Of a DNA stretch of 64,000 nt, positions 41,996 through 52,787 are shown one piece after another; the first letter of the stretch is position 1, and every line of letters starts with the position of its first letter. Below the pieces are notes generated by a model that saw nothing but the letters and a program-made list of their open reading frames with translations, searched no databases and was not told the DNA's origin. Position numbers and translations under genes: made by a program. The stretch comes from Clarkia xantiana subsp. parviflora (taxonomy: Eukaryota; Streptophyta; Magnoliopsida; Myrtales; Onagraceae), in assembly GCA_036873135.1 (NCBI GenBank), contig JAPTYO010000017.1, positions 3,162,001 through 3,226,000 on the forward strand, written 5' to 3'.

Positions 41996-44708
41996 TCAAG
42001 CTTGGTCCTTGTCGGCAGCATCGGCAGCAGCTGGGTCCGCGGAGTCGGTAGCAGAAGGATCCACAGGGTTGGCTTCGGGAGGATCGACTATTGGGGCGTC
42101 CGCACTTGGAAGCTCAGAGGCATCTTCGACAATTACGGGGGTACTCCCCCCATCACTCTCCTCGGAAAGAGCAAAATATTTCTTCGCAAAAGAGCGAGGG
42201 AAGGAGATTTGTCAAAGTTGATGGTGTCCCCATACTCCAGGTGAAGCTCCTCAACCGCGTTGAAAAGAGTGTTCTCCACCTCCGCGCCGAAGAATTTCAT
42301 AGCGTCGGCCTGGAAGTCCCCAGACCTCCGATAATCCTCCCGGCCCTTTGCCTCCGCCTCGACCAGCTGCGCAGGAAAGCCCGCGATCTACTCCTCCAGA
42401 GCTCTCTTCTCGAGGATCAGTCTGTCCTCAGCAGCCTTCTTCTCCTGGACCACCTTGTCCACAGCCACCTGCCGCTCCTGCCGCTCTTGCCTCAAGAGCC
42501 CCTCGAAGTCCCCGACCTGCTTCTGGAGGTCCCGAACCATCTGATCAAGGACAGACTGCTCCTTGACAAGCTTTCCCCGCGAAGACTGGGAGGCTTTAAG
42601 ATCCTCCTTGAGCTGGTCGAGGGCTGCTCGATCCCGCTCCCGGGACTCATCGTAGGCGATGACGTACCCAATAAGACGGTTGAAGTCCCAGAGCTCCTAC
42701 AGTAAGAGGAAAAAGTGTTAACAGACAAACAACCCGATTTATCATTGAAAAGAGAGAAGCGAAGTCTTACCTCTATCCGGCGCATGGACATATCTCTGAC
42801 ATCCTGATGCATGGCCGTCCGATTGAGGGAAATCGGATACCGCAAGGTGGGCAGGATCGAGCCTGCCAGCAGATGCAGGGCCAGGTCATGGTGCTGCTCC
42901 CCTTGTGTAAGCGGGACTCCTTGCAGCGTCTGGATGGGAGTCCTGGGGGCATTCGCCTGTGAAGGGTTGAAGGGCCTATAGAAATTCCTATCAAGAGTGA
43001 CAGGAGGAGGAGGACGATAAGTGGAGGGGCATGCCTCCGTCTCGGCCCAAACGGGGGAAGGAGTGAAGTTATGGATGGGCGACGGCTGCCGCTGCTGCGG
43101 AGAAGATGAAGGAGGCGGACCCTGAGGGGTTGGTTTCAAGGGGGATTGCCCCGTCCTCCGACGATGACGAAGGGAGCCACCCTCGTCAGTCTCCTCGGAG
43201 GAGTCCAAGGTCTCCACCTGACGAAACTGTTCGCCAGTCGGAGCCTTCTCCCCAGCTGAGGGAGGCGCCCCTGCTGAAGATGGTGCATTCGCGGAGGCTG
43301 CAGCACCCGATGGAGCTCCCGAGCGACCTGCACCTGGAGGATGAGAAGCTTCAGAAATGTAGTCAGGAAGTTCATCAGGATTCTTACACCAAATGATACG
43401 TCGGGAGACGTATTGATCCTTCCCGCGATAGTGGTAATAGCCCGCCTTCAAGACATGAGGAGTTTCGCCTCGAAGGATTCGTTTGACATCAGCGATACGG
43501 GCCTCCTTGGTCGAAGAAATCAAATCCTTCGGGACCATCCTCTTGTATGATTTAATAGCAAGTCGGAGCTTTTTACCTTCTTCAGCATTCTGGACGTCGA
43601 AGAGCTGGTCCAGATCCACCCATTTCCGCTTGGGCTGCTCCGCGGAAGGAGATTCCGATTGAGCAGCGGCCTTCTTTGCGGATTTCCTCTTCCGTGAGGG
43701 GCGGACAGCATCAGTCTCCCCCTGCTTAAGGAACAGATCGGTCAGCACAGATACCTTCTTAGCTGCAAACAATAAACGAAGAAGACTTAGAAGTTTACCC
43801 AGGGAACCATATTAGAAGGGCCGTCGAAAAGCTGCCCCCCAGAGATTATATCGAGGAGTCGGATCCCGGCGTGCACCAGGTCCCGCTCCACGAGTGAATT
43901 GGCGTTGAGGGGAGTGTAGGACTCCCCCCATCGGTAAAGCTGGATGAGTTGAAGAGTTTCAAAATCTTCGTCGGTATAAGTGTGGAAGGCAGGCGGAGGG
44001 TCTGCTGCCACCTCCCATCGAGGCCAGGGGATCGAAGAGTGTCGGATGAAGAAGTAACTCCTCTTCCAACTACTGTTGTCGGACCCCGTGTCAACCAGGA
44101 GTCCCCGACCCTTGACCACCTTCCAGGTGTCATTGGTCCAGCTACACCGGGCAAGCTGCTGCTTACTCCACTTGGGCATCCGAGGATAGAAGGCGCAAAC
44201 CCCCGCCTCGTTGCACTTCATCCCATAGAAGGTTCTGAAGAGCTGGAGGCTGTAGACCCACTTCTGTCGGAAACAGAGAACCTGAAAGGCGTTCCATAGA
44301 CGGATGGCATGGGGAGAGAAGGTGGTTGGATGCGTTTTGTAATGCTGGCACATCTCGACCAGATTACCACAGAAGGGGAATCTGATCCCCGCTGATACTT
44401 GCCCCGTAGAGACAAATACCTCCCCTTTTTGGGGACGAGTAACCTCAGGGTTACTCGAGGGGCGAGGCCAAGGATATGGGAAACGGGGTTCCCAGGTAGA
44501 AGTGATACAACCCTCTCGGAGGGCTGCATCATAAGCAGTATTGGAGATCTCATTCAGAGCATAATCAAAATTAAAAGGTTTTCTCCCCTCAGAGCTGGAC
44601 CCGCTGTCTGAAAAGCAACAATTGCAAGAAAAACACAGTGGGACTCTTGGAAAGCTATAAACAAGGAAAAGACGAACAAGCAATGAAGGGGAAATCCTTA
44701 CCAGACAT
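41996..44708 (-). pseudogene. E2 antisense gene, 4-exon model, frameshifted
   Basis: The model is exons 44708-44702 (ATGTCTG), 44607-43799, 43762-42771 and 42696-41996, all with GT...AG junctions at the same places as in E1. Exon 2 encodes the conserved domain (SDSGSSSEGRKPFNFDYAL, WPRPSSNPEVT, FPFCGNLVEMCQHY, YSLQLFRTFYGMKCNEAGVCAF, IPWPRWEV, YTDEDFETL). Exon 3 is basic, then Ala/Pro/Ser-rich; exon 4 is coiled coil. Relative to E1 there is a G6 run instead of G7 near 43835 (-1 frameshift), a TAG near 42391 and a one-base deletion near 42200. It was probably once an about 850-residue protein. Function is unknown; a Transposase_28-like relation is from memory. Confidence 0.68.
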
Positions 44709-44868
44709 GATGAAGTGGGAGTTGAGGGAACGAACTGGGAGTCGCTGGAAAGCTGATCGGAGAAACTTCAAAGCCTTCGGAATTACAGAGCTTGAATTCG
44801 CAGAGAAATTGCAGAGAGCTTTTGAGAATTCGGAAACGGTAAAAGTTAAACTGTGACCATGGCTAGGG

Positions 44869-44875
44869 TTTTATA
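44869..44875 (-). promoter_or_regulatory. E2 antisense-gene TATA box
   Basis: TATAAAA on the - strand in CGCCTATAAAACCCTAGCC, 160 bp upstream of the ATG at 44708. The matching site in E1 is CCTATAAAACCCTAACC at 1841-1857. Confidence 0.6.
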
Positions 44876-45246
44876 GGCGAAGAAGACAGTTGAAGGGACA
44901 CTTCGATCCGAGTCGTCGAAGTCGAAGAGTTTTAATCTGGACCGTTGAGATGAAACGTGCAGAAGGACAACAGACGTAATGATGAAACGGCCTGAAAAGC
45001 ACTTTTCAGAAAAAAGCAGGCGCGAAAAATCAGGCACGAGGGCCGAAAACGTCACTTCACTATTTACTGCATTTAATGAACCGGGGAATCGAGGAGACCC
45101 CTAGGACTTGGCAGTTACCCACAAAATGCTGAGGAAACGTGAAGGAAAAGATTAGTACTGAATGACAAGGCCAAGGGAAAGATCCCCGATTTCAATATCG
45201 GGAGGTCGGGAGTTGGAAGACACGACGAACTAAAAGTCCCTCATGT
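44876..45246. other. E2 region between antisense promoter and PPT, no gene
   Basis: It is homologous to E1 1473-1840. It holds the upstream part of the antisense promoter and a single ATATCGGGAGGTCGGGAG inverted repeat near 45198. Confidence 0.5.
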
Positions 45247-45258
45247 CTTGGGGGCAAA
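45247..45258 (+). other. E2 polypurine tract (CTTGGGGGCAAA)
   Basis: It directly abuts the 3' LTR start TGATGGG at 45259. Confidence 0.88.
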
Positions 45259-45975
45259 TGATGGGTTCGACTACAGCCGTCAGGCCCTTTAACAGTGAGG
45301 AAACGGTAAACAGGCCCACCAGGCCCAAAATGAAGGTCAAGATGACCTAGGAGAAGGGCCCCGATGAAGGGAACCCGATGATGGAAGGTCCCGACAGAGT
45401 CGGTCCCGACAGCTGAGCTGGAAGCTCCCGATGTGAAGCCTTTAAGTAGGCCCCGATGACGAATCCCGGAGAACGATTGGCCCTGTCACGATGACGAGGG
45501 GCCCCGAGCAGTGACACAAGGAGATAACTCTGGAGTCCCCGACGGGAGTCGGGACTCGTTACCAGAGGATAAGGCAAGGATACGCGGGGCGTGGCCGAGA
45601 TACGCGGAACGTGGTTAAGATACACGGAGCGTGGCCAAGATACGCGGGGCGTGGCCGAGATAAGCGAGATCATGGCCTAGATAGGCGGGATCACATCCGA
45701 GATACGCGGGATACGGGCTAACCACCCCCAACGGTTCACCAGGTACCTGAGGCATCTCTTCGCCTATAAAAAGGGAAGAGGTCACCTCAGAACACTTACG
45801 TGGAATTACATACCCTTTGAGATTATTGCTTGCCAGTTCGTATCAGGCACTCATTTAAGCATCGGAGAGGGATTCTGGGTCACCGCCCGGTCTATCCCCT
45901 CTTGCAGGATTGCGTGGAGCGAAGGAGCTAGGATTGCCGTCAAAGTCCGTGCCGGAGTTCCACCGTGATCCAACA
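45259..45975 (+). repeat. E2 3' LTR
   Basis: A 717-bp LTR, same length as the 5' LTR, with about six substitutions. U3 repeats lie at 45577-45722 and TATAAAA at 45765-45771. TSD GATCC follows at 45976-45980. Confidence 0.95.
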
Positions 45976-46178
45976 GATCCCAGCAAGCAATCGATATCCA
46001 GGACCATACAATGCCTGCCAGCTACAACACAATTTATAGTTAGTAAGGAACAATTTTGTTTCAAGGGAAGATATAAACCTGTTACCTTTTCCATTAGATC
46101 AAGAACATCAAAGTTATGTATAGCTTTATCAAAATAATGTATACAATCTGTTGACATGTGGTTGTTTCGCATGCGCAC
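45976..46178 (-). other. Possible host-gene exons next to E2 (weak)
   Basis: On the - strand a frame (RMRNNHMSTDCIHYFDKAIHNF and on) ends at a donor-like AAG|GTAACA (exon end 46086). A Y-rich acceptor TTGTGTTGTAG ends at 46022. The following segment 46021-45976 stays open up to the E2 insertion. With E2 removed it meets a stop within a few codons at about 35010. No family is recognised. It could be a decayed gene tail or chance. Confidence 0.25.
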
Positions 46179-46309
46179 ATTAGAAAAAACCGACTACCAT
46201 TAGTATACAATTAAATTAGGAAACGTTGACAGGGCGAACCGCACACGTGTCAGCCAGAGAGCCTACGCACCCGAATTATTATAATATAGTAGATATGTGA
46301 ATAAAAATG

Positions 46310-47256
46310 GAAATTATTTTGTAATTAATTATTACTTGGTTGTCAAGTTAAGTTTTTAGTGGACTTTAAAACCCTACTTGGCCCACAAGTATCAATTTCA
46401 GCCGAACCTATTGGGTAACGGGTCGGTCCAACTTAGCACAACCGAGTTAGGTCAACCAACCCGGGTGACCAAGGGAACCCGAATCGGACCGAACCGGGTC
46501 AACCGAACCAAACCGGGTCAGGTTCCACGGGTCCAAACCGGAGCGGGTCAAAAGTCGGGTTTTCTCAATAGGTTCGACCCGTTCTGGTCGGGTCGGACCC
46601 GGGCAACTAATATGGGTCGAACCGACCCGGTTTGAGTGACAAACAGAACCAAATTCCTATTTTAAACCGAACCGGTCCGGCCGAACCATTTTCAAACTGA
46701 ACAGGACCGGTCCGATCCGCTCTGACCAAACCGGATTTATTAAGCCGGACCGAACGAACCGAATTAATTAAATAAAATAGGTTGGTTAAATTTTTAAAAT
46801 CTAAATGTTTTCGAACTTTAAGTTACCTACACAGTGCTTAAAGGTTTAATATTTCATCAATTTAATTAAACCTTATGCCTAGTTTCAATTATGGGGATGG
46901 ATCTCGAAAATGCATGATTTTGGGACTGAGTCATTTAGTCGGATGAATTGATCTTTCTATTTAATTGATAATATTGCATGATTATAACTGTCGTCTTGAC
47001 TATGTCAAGCTAGCTGGATTATGCATGTTGTGGGCGGAGCCCTGGTTTTCAATTAATGAGTTGCGCACTAGGACATACATGATGTGATGGTTGCAATTGC
47101 CTATGATTCATGTCTAGAAGTACGCATGTTTTGTTTTATAGCATGAATTGCAAGTCAGCCGGGAATGTTTTAAAAGCGGAAATCAGTCGCCAAATATGCA
47201 TGTTTAAATGGTGTGATCACGCATGATGCGTATGCATGAACGTTGAGGATGAATTT
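46310..47256. repeat. Left arm of a large inverted repeat
   Basis: This segment reappears inverted at about 51790-52040 plus 61271-62030 (the right arm, split by E3). Shared landmarks are CCAGGGCTCCGCCCACAAC, CGAGATCCATCCCCATAAT and TTACTTGTGGCCCAAG-like outer sequence. It includes a 46380-46760 array of CCGAACC/GGGTCAACC words. No gene is seen. Confidence 0.7.
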
Positions 47257-47442
47257 GTTAGACTACGGGGAGTAATCACTACGGAAACTAAATTATGGCA
47301 CATACTAGTACAGTTATCCGTAGACCCAAGAACTTCGAAGGAGGGAGTTCACGATCCTCCGGTCGGCCCCCATAAGGGTTCTTGTGAAGGAAGCGTGTTT
47401 CGTCCAAACCCGCTTGACGTAACGGACTTGACGAATCCTTAA
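47257..47442 (-). repeat. Fragment of copia-type LTR
   Basis: TGTTAGACTACGGGGAGTAA and GGAGGGAGTTCACGATCCTC match the copia LTR at 48178 onward, but the similarity ends near 47442, where a gypsy-type LTR begins. The junction is approximate. Confidence 0.6.
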
Positions 47443-48177
47443 GTTGATCGATGTGTCGGGTTCTTCTACTCGCTCTCCTTGCTTTCCGCTCGTTGTCCGA
47501 ACCTTCACACAGGGGCAGTAACCAGCACGGGGGGGTGGTGCTGGTTGAGCCCCCTCCGATGCCTAAATGAGAATTCTAGAGAGAGAAAGCTAGAGATAAG
47601 ACAGAGCTCCTAAGCCAATCTCCAGTGAATGTACCGAATAAAGTTGGTGGCCTAGGTCCCTTTTATAGGCAACCTTAGAACCGATCCCGGTTCTTTTACG
47701 GTTTGACGCCGTTTTACAAGAAAGTATGAACCGTCGTCTGGTTTGATCAATGTTGGCTATTCGAAAACTCTAACTTAGTGTACGTACACAAATGGAACAC
47801 GCATTCTGTAGACGACAACTCGGATCACGTCGGATTTGGGCAATCCTGGCGTGATCTGTGTCACCTAGGGCAATCCAGAGGTCCGGTCCGGAATCGTGTG
47901 TTGCGCGTCTGGACCGTTTTGACCCTCCGGAATGTGTTTTGATCCGTTTATTTGATTTTGACGTGTTTACGAAGTCCGAAACGTAAATACGAACCCGAAT
48001 TGGGCAGATATCCATCACTTGCCCAGAGTCAAGTAATGGTTCAAATCTTGCTTAACTCTATTTTAAGATAGGATAAATGCCAAATTTAGGTTCGGTGCTA
48101 ACCTCAAAGGTCGATTGATCGTCGATTGGGCACGCGGGCCTTGATTTCGCCTATCCTTAATTTTTCTTGGCGAGTAC
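47443..48177 (-). repeat. Fragment of gypsy LTR (E3/N1-like) with PPT side
   Basis: On the - strand it reads TGATGGATATCTGCCCAATTCGG and on, close to the E3 LTR start. It includes a GGATTGCC palindrome region, a TATA-bearing segment and the GGGGGCTCAACCAGCACC tail shared with E3 and N1. At 48018 the complement of a PPT (CTTGCCCAGAGTCAAG) follows, so this is a 3' LTR end of a - strand element. Its internal part is missing after about 48177. Confidence 0.65.
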
Positions 48178-48781
48178 TGTTAGATTACGGGGAGTAATCA
48201 CTACGGATACTTAAACAAGGTACATGCTAGTAATTGGAATTACGGAGCGGAAGTTTCACACATTCCTTTAAGATGATCCGTAGACCCAAGATCTTCTCAG
48301 GAGGGAGTTCACGATCCTCCGGTCGGGACCCGTAGAGGTTCTTGTTAGAGAAGCCCTACGTGGTGCAAGCTCCACAGCAAATCCTCTGATCGATTCTTGG
48401 CGCGGGGACAGATCTCTGGAGATTTTGCTCGAAGGCAATTTTGCACACACTTGGTGAGGGATATGGTTCGGCCGAAACTATCAAGGTGTGGGGTTGAGGG
48501 TTTTTCTCTCTAAAATATTATTGTGAGGGAATTGTGATAAACCCTAAAAATCCCCTAACACCTCTTATTTAAAGGAGGAATAAAGTGGACAAAAGACCAC
48601 TTTACCCCACCTAGTGTTTCGGCCGACCTATGTATTAGTGGAGGTCCAATTTTGGGCCTCCCATGTCAATTGGGAATTGGGTCTTGCCCAATTACCCTAA
48701 TGTGACATTTACCCAAGTTCATTAGGTAAACTATACATATTATGGGCTACCAATTACGGCGCCCATTACCATATGCTTACA
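48178..48781 (-). repeat. C1 copia element 3' LTR
   Basis: A 604-bp segment starting TGTTAGATTACGG and ending ATATGCTTACA (TG...CA). It is followed by GCTCCCACTCG, the complement of a purine tract (CGAGTGGGAGC). The copia coding remnants to its right read on the - strand, so this is the 3' LTR. No partner LTR was found intact. Confidence 0.7.
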
Positions 48782-49930
48782 GCTCCCACTCGTCGAAATG
48801 GGAGGGTGCCTGTTAAGGTATTGTCGACCAAATCTGCATCAACATTTCTCTCATTTGATATGCTCCTTGCTTCCGAATAGTTCATACGAGGTTTGCCGTG
48901 CGACCGGCGGATACGATGGGCATCATGTTACTCATGTGTTAGTAGTATTGTAGCGCCGGCGGAACGTTGATTTCCTATTCTCCAATCAACCTGTTATAAA
49001 CAACATTTCTATATTGTACTGCGCTGTATCCTAGGTTAACTGGTAATTCTCCATTTTCCTCGTTTCCACATATGAACACTTCTCTAAGGCATCCGTACAA
49101 TTATTCACAACCTTCAACTATTACCGGTTGGTGGCCACCTAGTGAATACAAGAGACGGTGAATTACAGGTGAACTTGACCATCCCCATCGCTCATATCCT
49201 TAATCAGACCCAACCGGTTTCCAAAGACGTGGTCACTGTGCCTTTTTGTTTAGCACTACGCTCGTACGCCGGTAAGCGAGCATTGAGCCTGACCTTAGAT
49301 ATGAGTTCTGAGTCCGTGAGGATACTTTAGGTGCCTCTCCATAAGGCTCCTGGGATCAATCACACGCTCGAGGTGAAGAATTTTGTGCCCGCCAGAATCA
49401 CGAGGATTCCTTCCTAGCACAACCAAGCCGTGACCCCGTGGTCGAACGTTTCACGCGCAGTATGAAGCACGCGTTGATACCATACCTGAACCTTTTGGGT
49501 TGACAGGAAAGGGATATGTCAATCATGATAACACAGATTCTCATCTGGCCCAAAATGTGGTTAAATGACGAACGAAGTTCATCACGGCGATATGAAAAAC
49601 GAAGATCACGTCGAGTTACTTAGAAACTAGATAATCGTCTTGCTTAATCAGGTTTATCCCCCTGACTCTTAGTCAGTCTTGCTTGGTGGAGGCCTACCTC
49701 CACCGCAAGACGACTGTACCTGTGTGACTAGGTAAGGCCCACATTCGACATAGTTTGGCAGAGGATTGCGTCCTCCTACGACTTAAATTATAGACCGTAA
49801 ATCTGATGTAATCATAACATTATGACGTCGATTAATCATAAACTCAATTTCAATTCTTTTGCTTACAAAATGTAACTTCTAATATCAAAATGCTATCACA
49901 GATACATTCCATTTGTAAACCCTACGCAAT
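48782..49930. other. C1 3' non-coding region, no gene recognised
   Basis: Between the copia pol remnant and its 3' LTR. One + frame (49142-49330) is open but unrecognised. I see nothing else. Confidence 0.4.
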
Positions 49931-50616
49931 CCAAGTAGTTTTACATGCTTTTCGAATATGTCCCTGCGTAGTGGTTTAGTTAATGGGTTTGATACCAAGT
50001 TATTGGTGGACAAGTATTCCATAGTGATTATATTGTCTACTACTATTAAAATTTTGGCATGAAATTATTTCTCATCAATGTGTTTGGTGCTACTACGGTT
50101 CTTCGGATTCTTAACTGCCGCAATGGCTGCTTGACTGTCAGAGAAGACCTTCACAGGTTTATTCTCAAAATCACCATCAAGCAGTGCAGTTAGAAGCCTT
50201 TTTTAGCCAGACCGCTTCCTGAGCATTCTAAGAGAGAGCTATGAATTCTGATTCCAATGTGGACAATGTGACTTAGATCTGCTTCTTGATCATCCATGAA
50301 ATGGAGGCATTAGCAAGGAGGAATCCTCCTCCTGTGGTGGACTTACGATCATCCGGATTACCACCACGGTCGGTGTCAATGTAATCGGTCAAATTTAACT
50401 TCCAGCCCTCATAGCAGAGTTCGTAGTCGGCAGTACCTTTTCGGATAAAGAATTCCTACTTTTATAGTATTTAAATGTTGATGGCCAGAACCTTAACTCA
50501 TTCATTAATCTCATGTCGTCTACAGCAATAAATATGTCGTCCACGCTTAAGGTTAAGATGACATACTTAGGCCCGGAGGTCTTATAATACACGCACGGAT
50601 CCTCATGAAAATTCAC
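49931..50616 (-). pseudogene. C1 copia RT end and RNase H remnant
   Basis: The - strand translation gives DPCVYYKTSG and VILTLSVDDIFIAVDDM (copia RT, YVDD mutated to SVDD), with a shifted continuation. Then comes DYIDTDRGGNPDDRKSTTGG (RNase H core), VTLSTLESEFIALS, an in-frame stop, and NAQEAVWLKKAS. SDSQAAIAAVKNPKNRSSTKH and the typical copia tail LVSNPLTKPLRRDIFEKHV follow. Stops and frameshifts are present. The order RT then RNase H at the 3' end of pol identifies Ty1/copia. Confidence 0.8.
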
Positions 50617-50937
50617 AAATCCGTTTCCTCATGAATAGTATGAGAAATAACCACAATGGCAAAATCTAGATCATCCACGAAGCTTTTAAAAGATAAGTTA
50701 GAGCATTGAGAGGAATTTAAACGAGACAATTTAAAGTACTTTTATCACTAGCGTTCATCACACTGGTTGATCGTTTGAGTACCAATAAGATGATCCTGAT
50801 TCCTCTGCATCTTCCCTTGATCTCTTGCGGTGAAGCGCAGAGGGACCCTCTGGTTGATCTTGTTTGCTATCAACGAACAGGGCCGTGATGAATTTGATTG
50901 ATTCAATCAAGTATCCAAGTCCGTTGTCGTCAGGCAA

Positions 50938-51407
50938 TCATGATAGAGGGTACCTTTGCGCAATACTTAGTATCTTTCTCCAATTTGATCTCTTGTTCGT
51001 GAGATCTGATGTGGGTATTACACCTGCATCTTGAGAAATAAGGGCAACATACTCAAATAGCACTCCTCTGGCTTTGACTGCCTTACCTCCAGATAAGCGG
51101 ATTCTAATGGCGCACCAAAGTTTAAGAGCACTAAGGTTGAGTTTGAAGTCCTCCGCAACATCTCTGTCCAAGGTTGCCAGTATCACCTCGCAAGCTCTCT
51201 GATACATAAAGCTCCTTAACTTGTTAGGGTATGTAATGATGCCTTTTTCATTCACCAATCATCTCCCTTTGTTCACGTCAATACACTTATGTATATTTTT
51301 AGACACAATGAGTTCTCTTACATATTCACAATGAATAATTCACTCCACGCATCATAATCCATACCATCCAGATTGCGAGGCTTGTAGAAGGGAACCGATC
51401 CAGCCAT
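50938..51407 (-). pseudogene. C1 copia gag N-terminal remnant
   Basis: An ATG at 51407 (-) starts MAGSVPFYKPRNLDGMDYDAWS, typical of a copia gag N-terminus. A stop follows within about 30 codons. A further frame at 51258-50938 (SFMYQRACEVILATLDRDVA, LKLWCAIRIRLSG) continues the gag-like sequence. Protease, integrase and most of RT are absent between here and 50616, so the element is internally deleted. Confidence 0.6.
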
Positions 51408-52040
51408 GAAAACTAACACTTTGATAATCATGCAAAAATTAGGTAGACAATAACATTTTGAGAAAGAATTGCATACATCAAATATCTATTAAGATTGAAT
51501 CCGACAAATAATGATTCCTCAGTCATTTGAACCAACCGACCACCAGTAAACCAATGGAAGATGGTTGTGAAAGAGTTCACATTACCGCCGTTTTCAATCC
51601 AATATATCAGTCTTTTAAAACGGTTTTAATCGCAAATTACCGGAACGGGAATTATAAAACAAGAATATCCGATCTTGGCTTTCCCAAGGCCCTTTGTATT
51701 TTGGAAAATATTCCGATGATTTACTCATGCATATATAATTCTACTAAACATGTAAATTATCATACGCAAGTAACATTCATCAAACAAATCACGTTCATGC
51801 TTACGCGTCATGCGTCTAAAGTTCCGAAGAAATCATGCTTGCATATATAATTCTACTTACAAGTAAATTATCAAATGCAATTACATCTTCAGTCATTCTA
51901 GCATACGTGTCAAACATGAAAATTCCACAACAATCATACATATTTGGCGACTAGTTTTGATTTTAAAATAATTTTAACCATTAGGGGCTGATTTGCAATT
52001 CATGCTTATATTCAATTACGCAACTTTCTAGACATGAATC
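51408..52040. other. C1 leader side and right inverted arm (inner part); E3 TSD GAATC at 52036-52040
   Basis: No gene is seen. From about 51790 the sequence matches the inner end of the left arm in inverted orientation (TTTGCAATTCATGCTTATAT, TCTAGACATGAATC). It is cut by E3 after the GAATC TSD. I could not find the 5' LTR or PBS of C1 here. Confidence 0.5.
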
Positions 52041-52736
52041 TGTTAGATATCTGTCCAATACAGGTTCGTATTTACATTTCGGGCTTCGTAAAATATCCCA
52101 AAACCCGTAAAAAAAACCCTTTCGCGGACACCCAAGTCTAAAACGGTCCGGGATACGCGCAATTCCCGGGCCGAAAGGACTTCCGGATTGCCCTAAGGCG
52201 ATCCGGACAAGTCTGGATTGCCTAAGGCAATCCAGACCGGTCCGGATTACCGCTTTTTCTTCCGCGCTCACCTCGATTATTTTTTCCGATTGCGAGAAGT
52301 CGGTGAACGCGTAGTCCACCTTGGTGACGGTATACGTATTTCCATATACCGACATCAAGCCATTCAAAATTGAGCATGATCCTTAGGTTTCCTATAAATA
52401 GGGGCCTAGGTCTCTCATTTTAGACAATTCCCTCACTTTTGGACTTGAAATGCTCTGACTTCTCTCTAAGGCTTTCTCTCTCTAAAAGTGCTAACTTGAG
52501 CGTTGGAGTGGGCCCAACCAGCATCCCCCCCCCCCACGCTGGTTACTGCCCTTCGTGCAGGACCCGAAGATCGAGAGTCCAAGGTTGAGGATCGAAGTCC
52601 AGCTCGGTGATTGTGTATTAAGGATTGCGGCGTTCCCGTCCTTATACATATATCTCGAGCCCGATCGTGAAGAAAGAAGCCTGTTCGTGAAAAGAAAAAA
52701 GCCCGAAGCAGCCCAAGTTGTGAAGCGAACGCAACA
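52041..52736 (+). repeat. E3 5' LTR
   Basis: A 696-bp LTR, TGTTAGATATCTG...GCGAACGCAACA. The U3 region contains GGATTGCC/GGCAATCC palindromes at 52186-52250. TATA box TATAAAT lies at 52393-52399. A C10 run is near 52527. Confidence 0.92.
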
Positions 52737-52738
52737 TT

Positions 52739-52754
52739 TGGCGCCGTCAGTGTG
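52739..52754 (+). other. E3 primer-binding site (TGGCGCCGTCAGTGTG)
   Basis: It lies two bases after the LTR. The first 10 bases agree with the E1/E2/N1/N2 PBS, then it diverges. Confidence 0.75.
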
Positions 52755-52787
52755 ATTCAAACAAAAAGCCATTCCGCACCGCGAGCT

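Larger units (their letters stand above)
35017..45975 (+). mobile_element. E2: full-length Tat-type Ty3/gypsy retrotransposon
   Basis: A 10,959-bp element with 717-bp LTRs (35017-35733, 45259-45975), PBS, gag, protease, RT, RNase H, aRNase H and integrase. A junction repeat array, an antisense gene (41996-44708, -) and a PPT follow. The LTRs differ at about six positions by eye (about 0.8%), so insertion is fairly recent. Pol nevertheless has three in-frame stops and at least one frameshift, and gag has a frameshift and a stop. It lies divergent to E1, 2.6 kb away. Confidence 0.96.
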
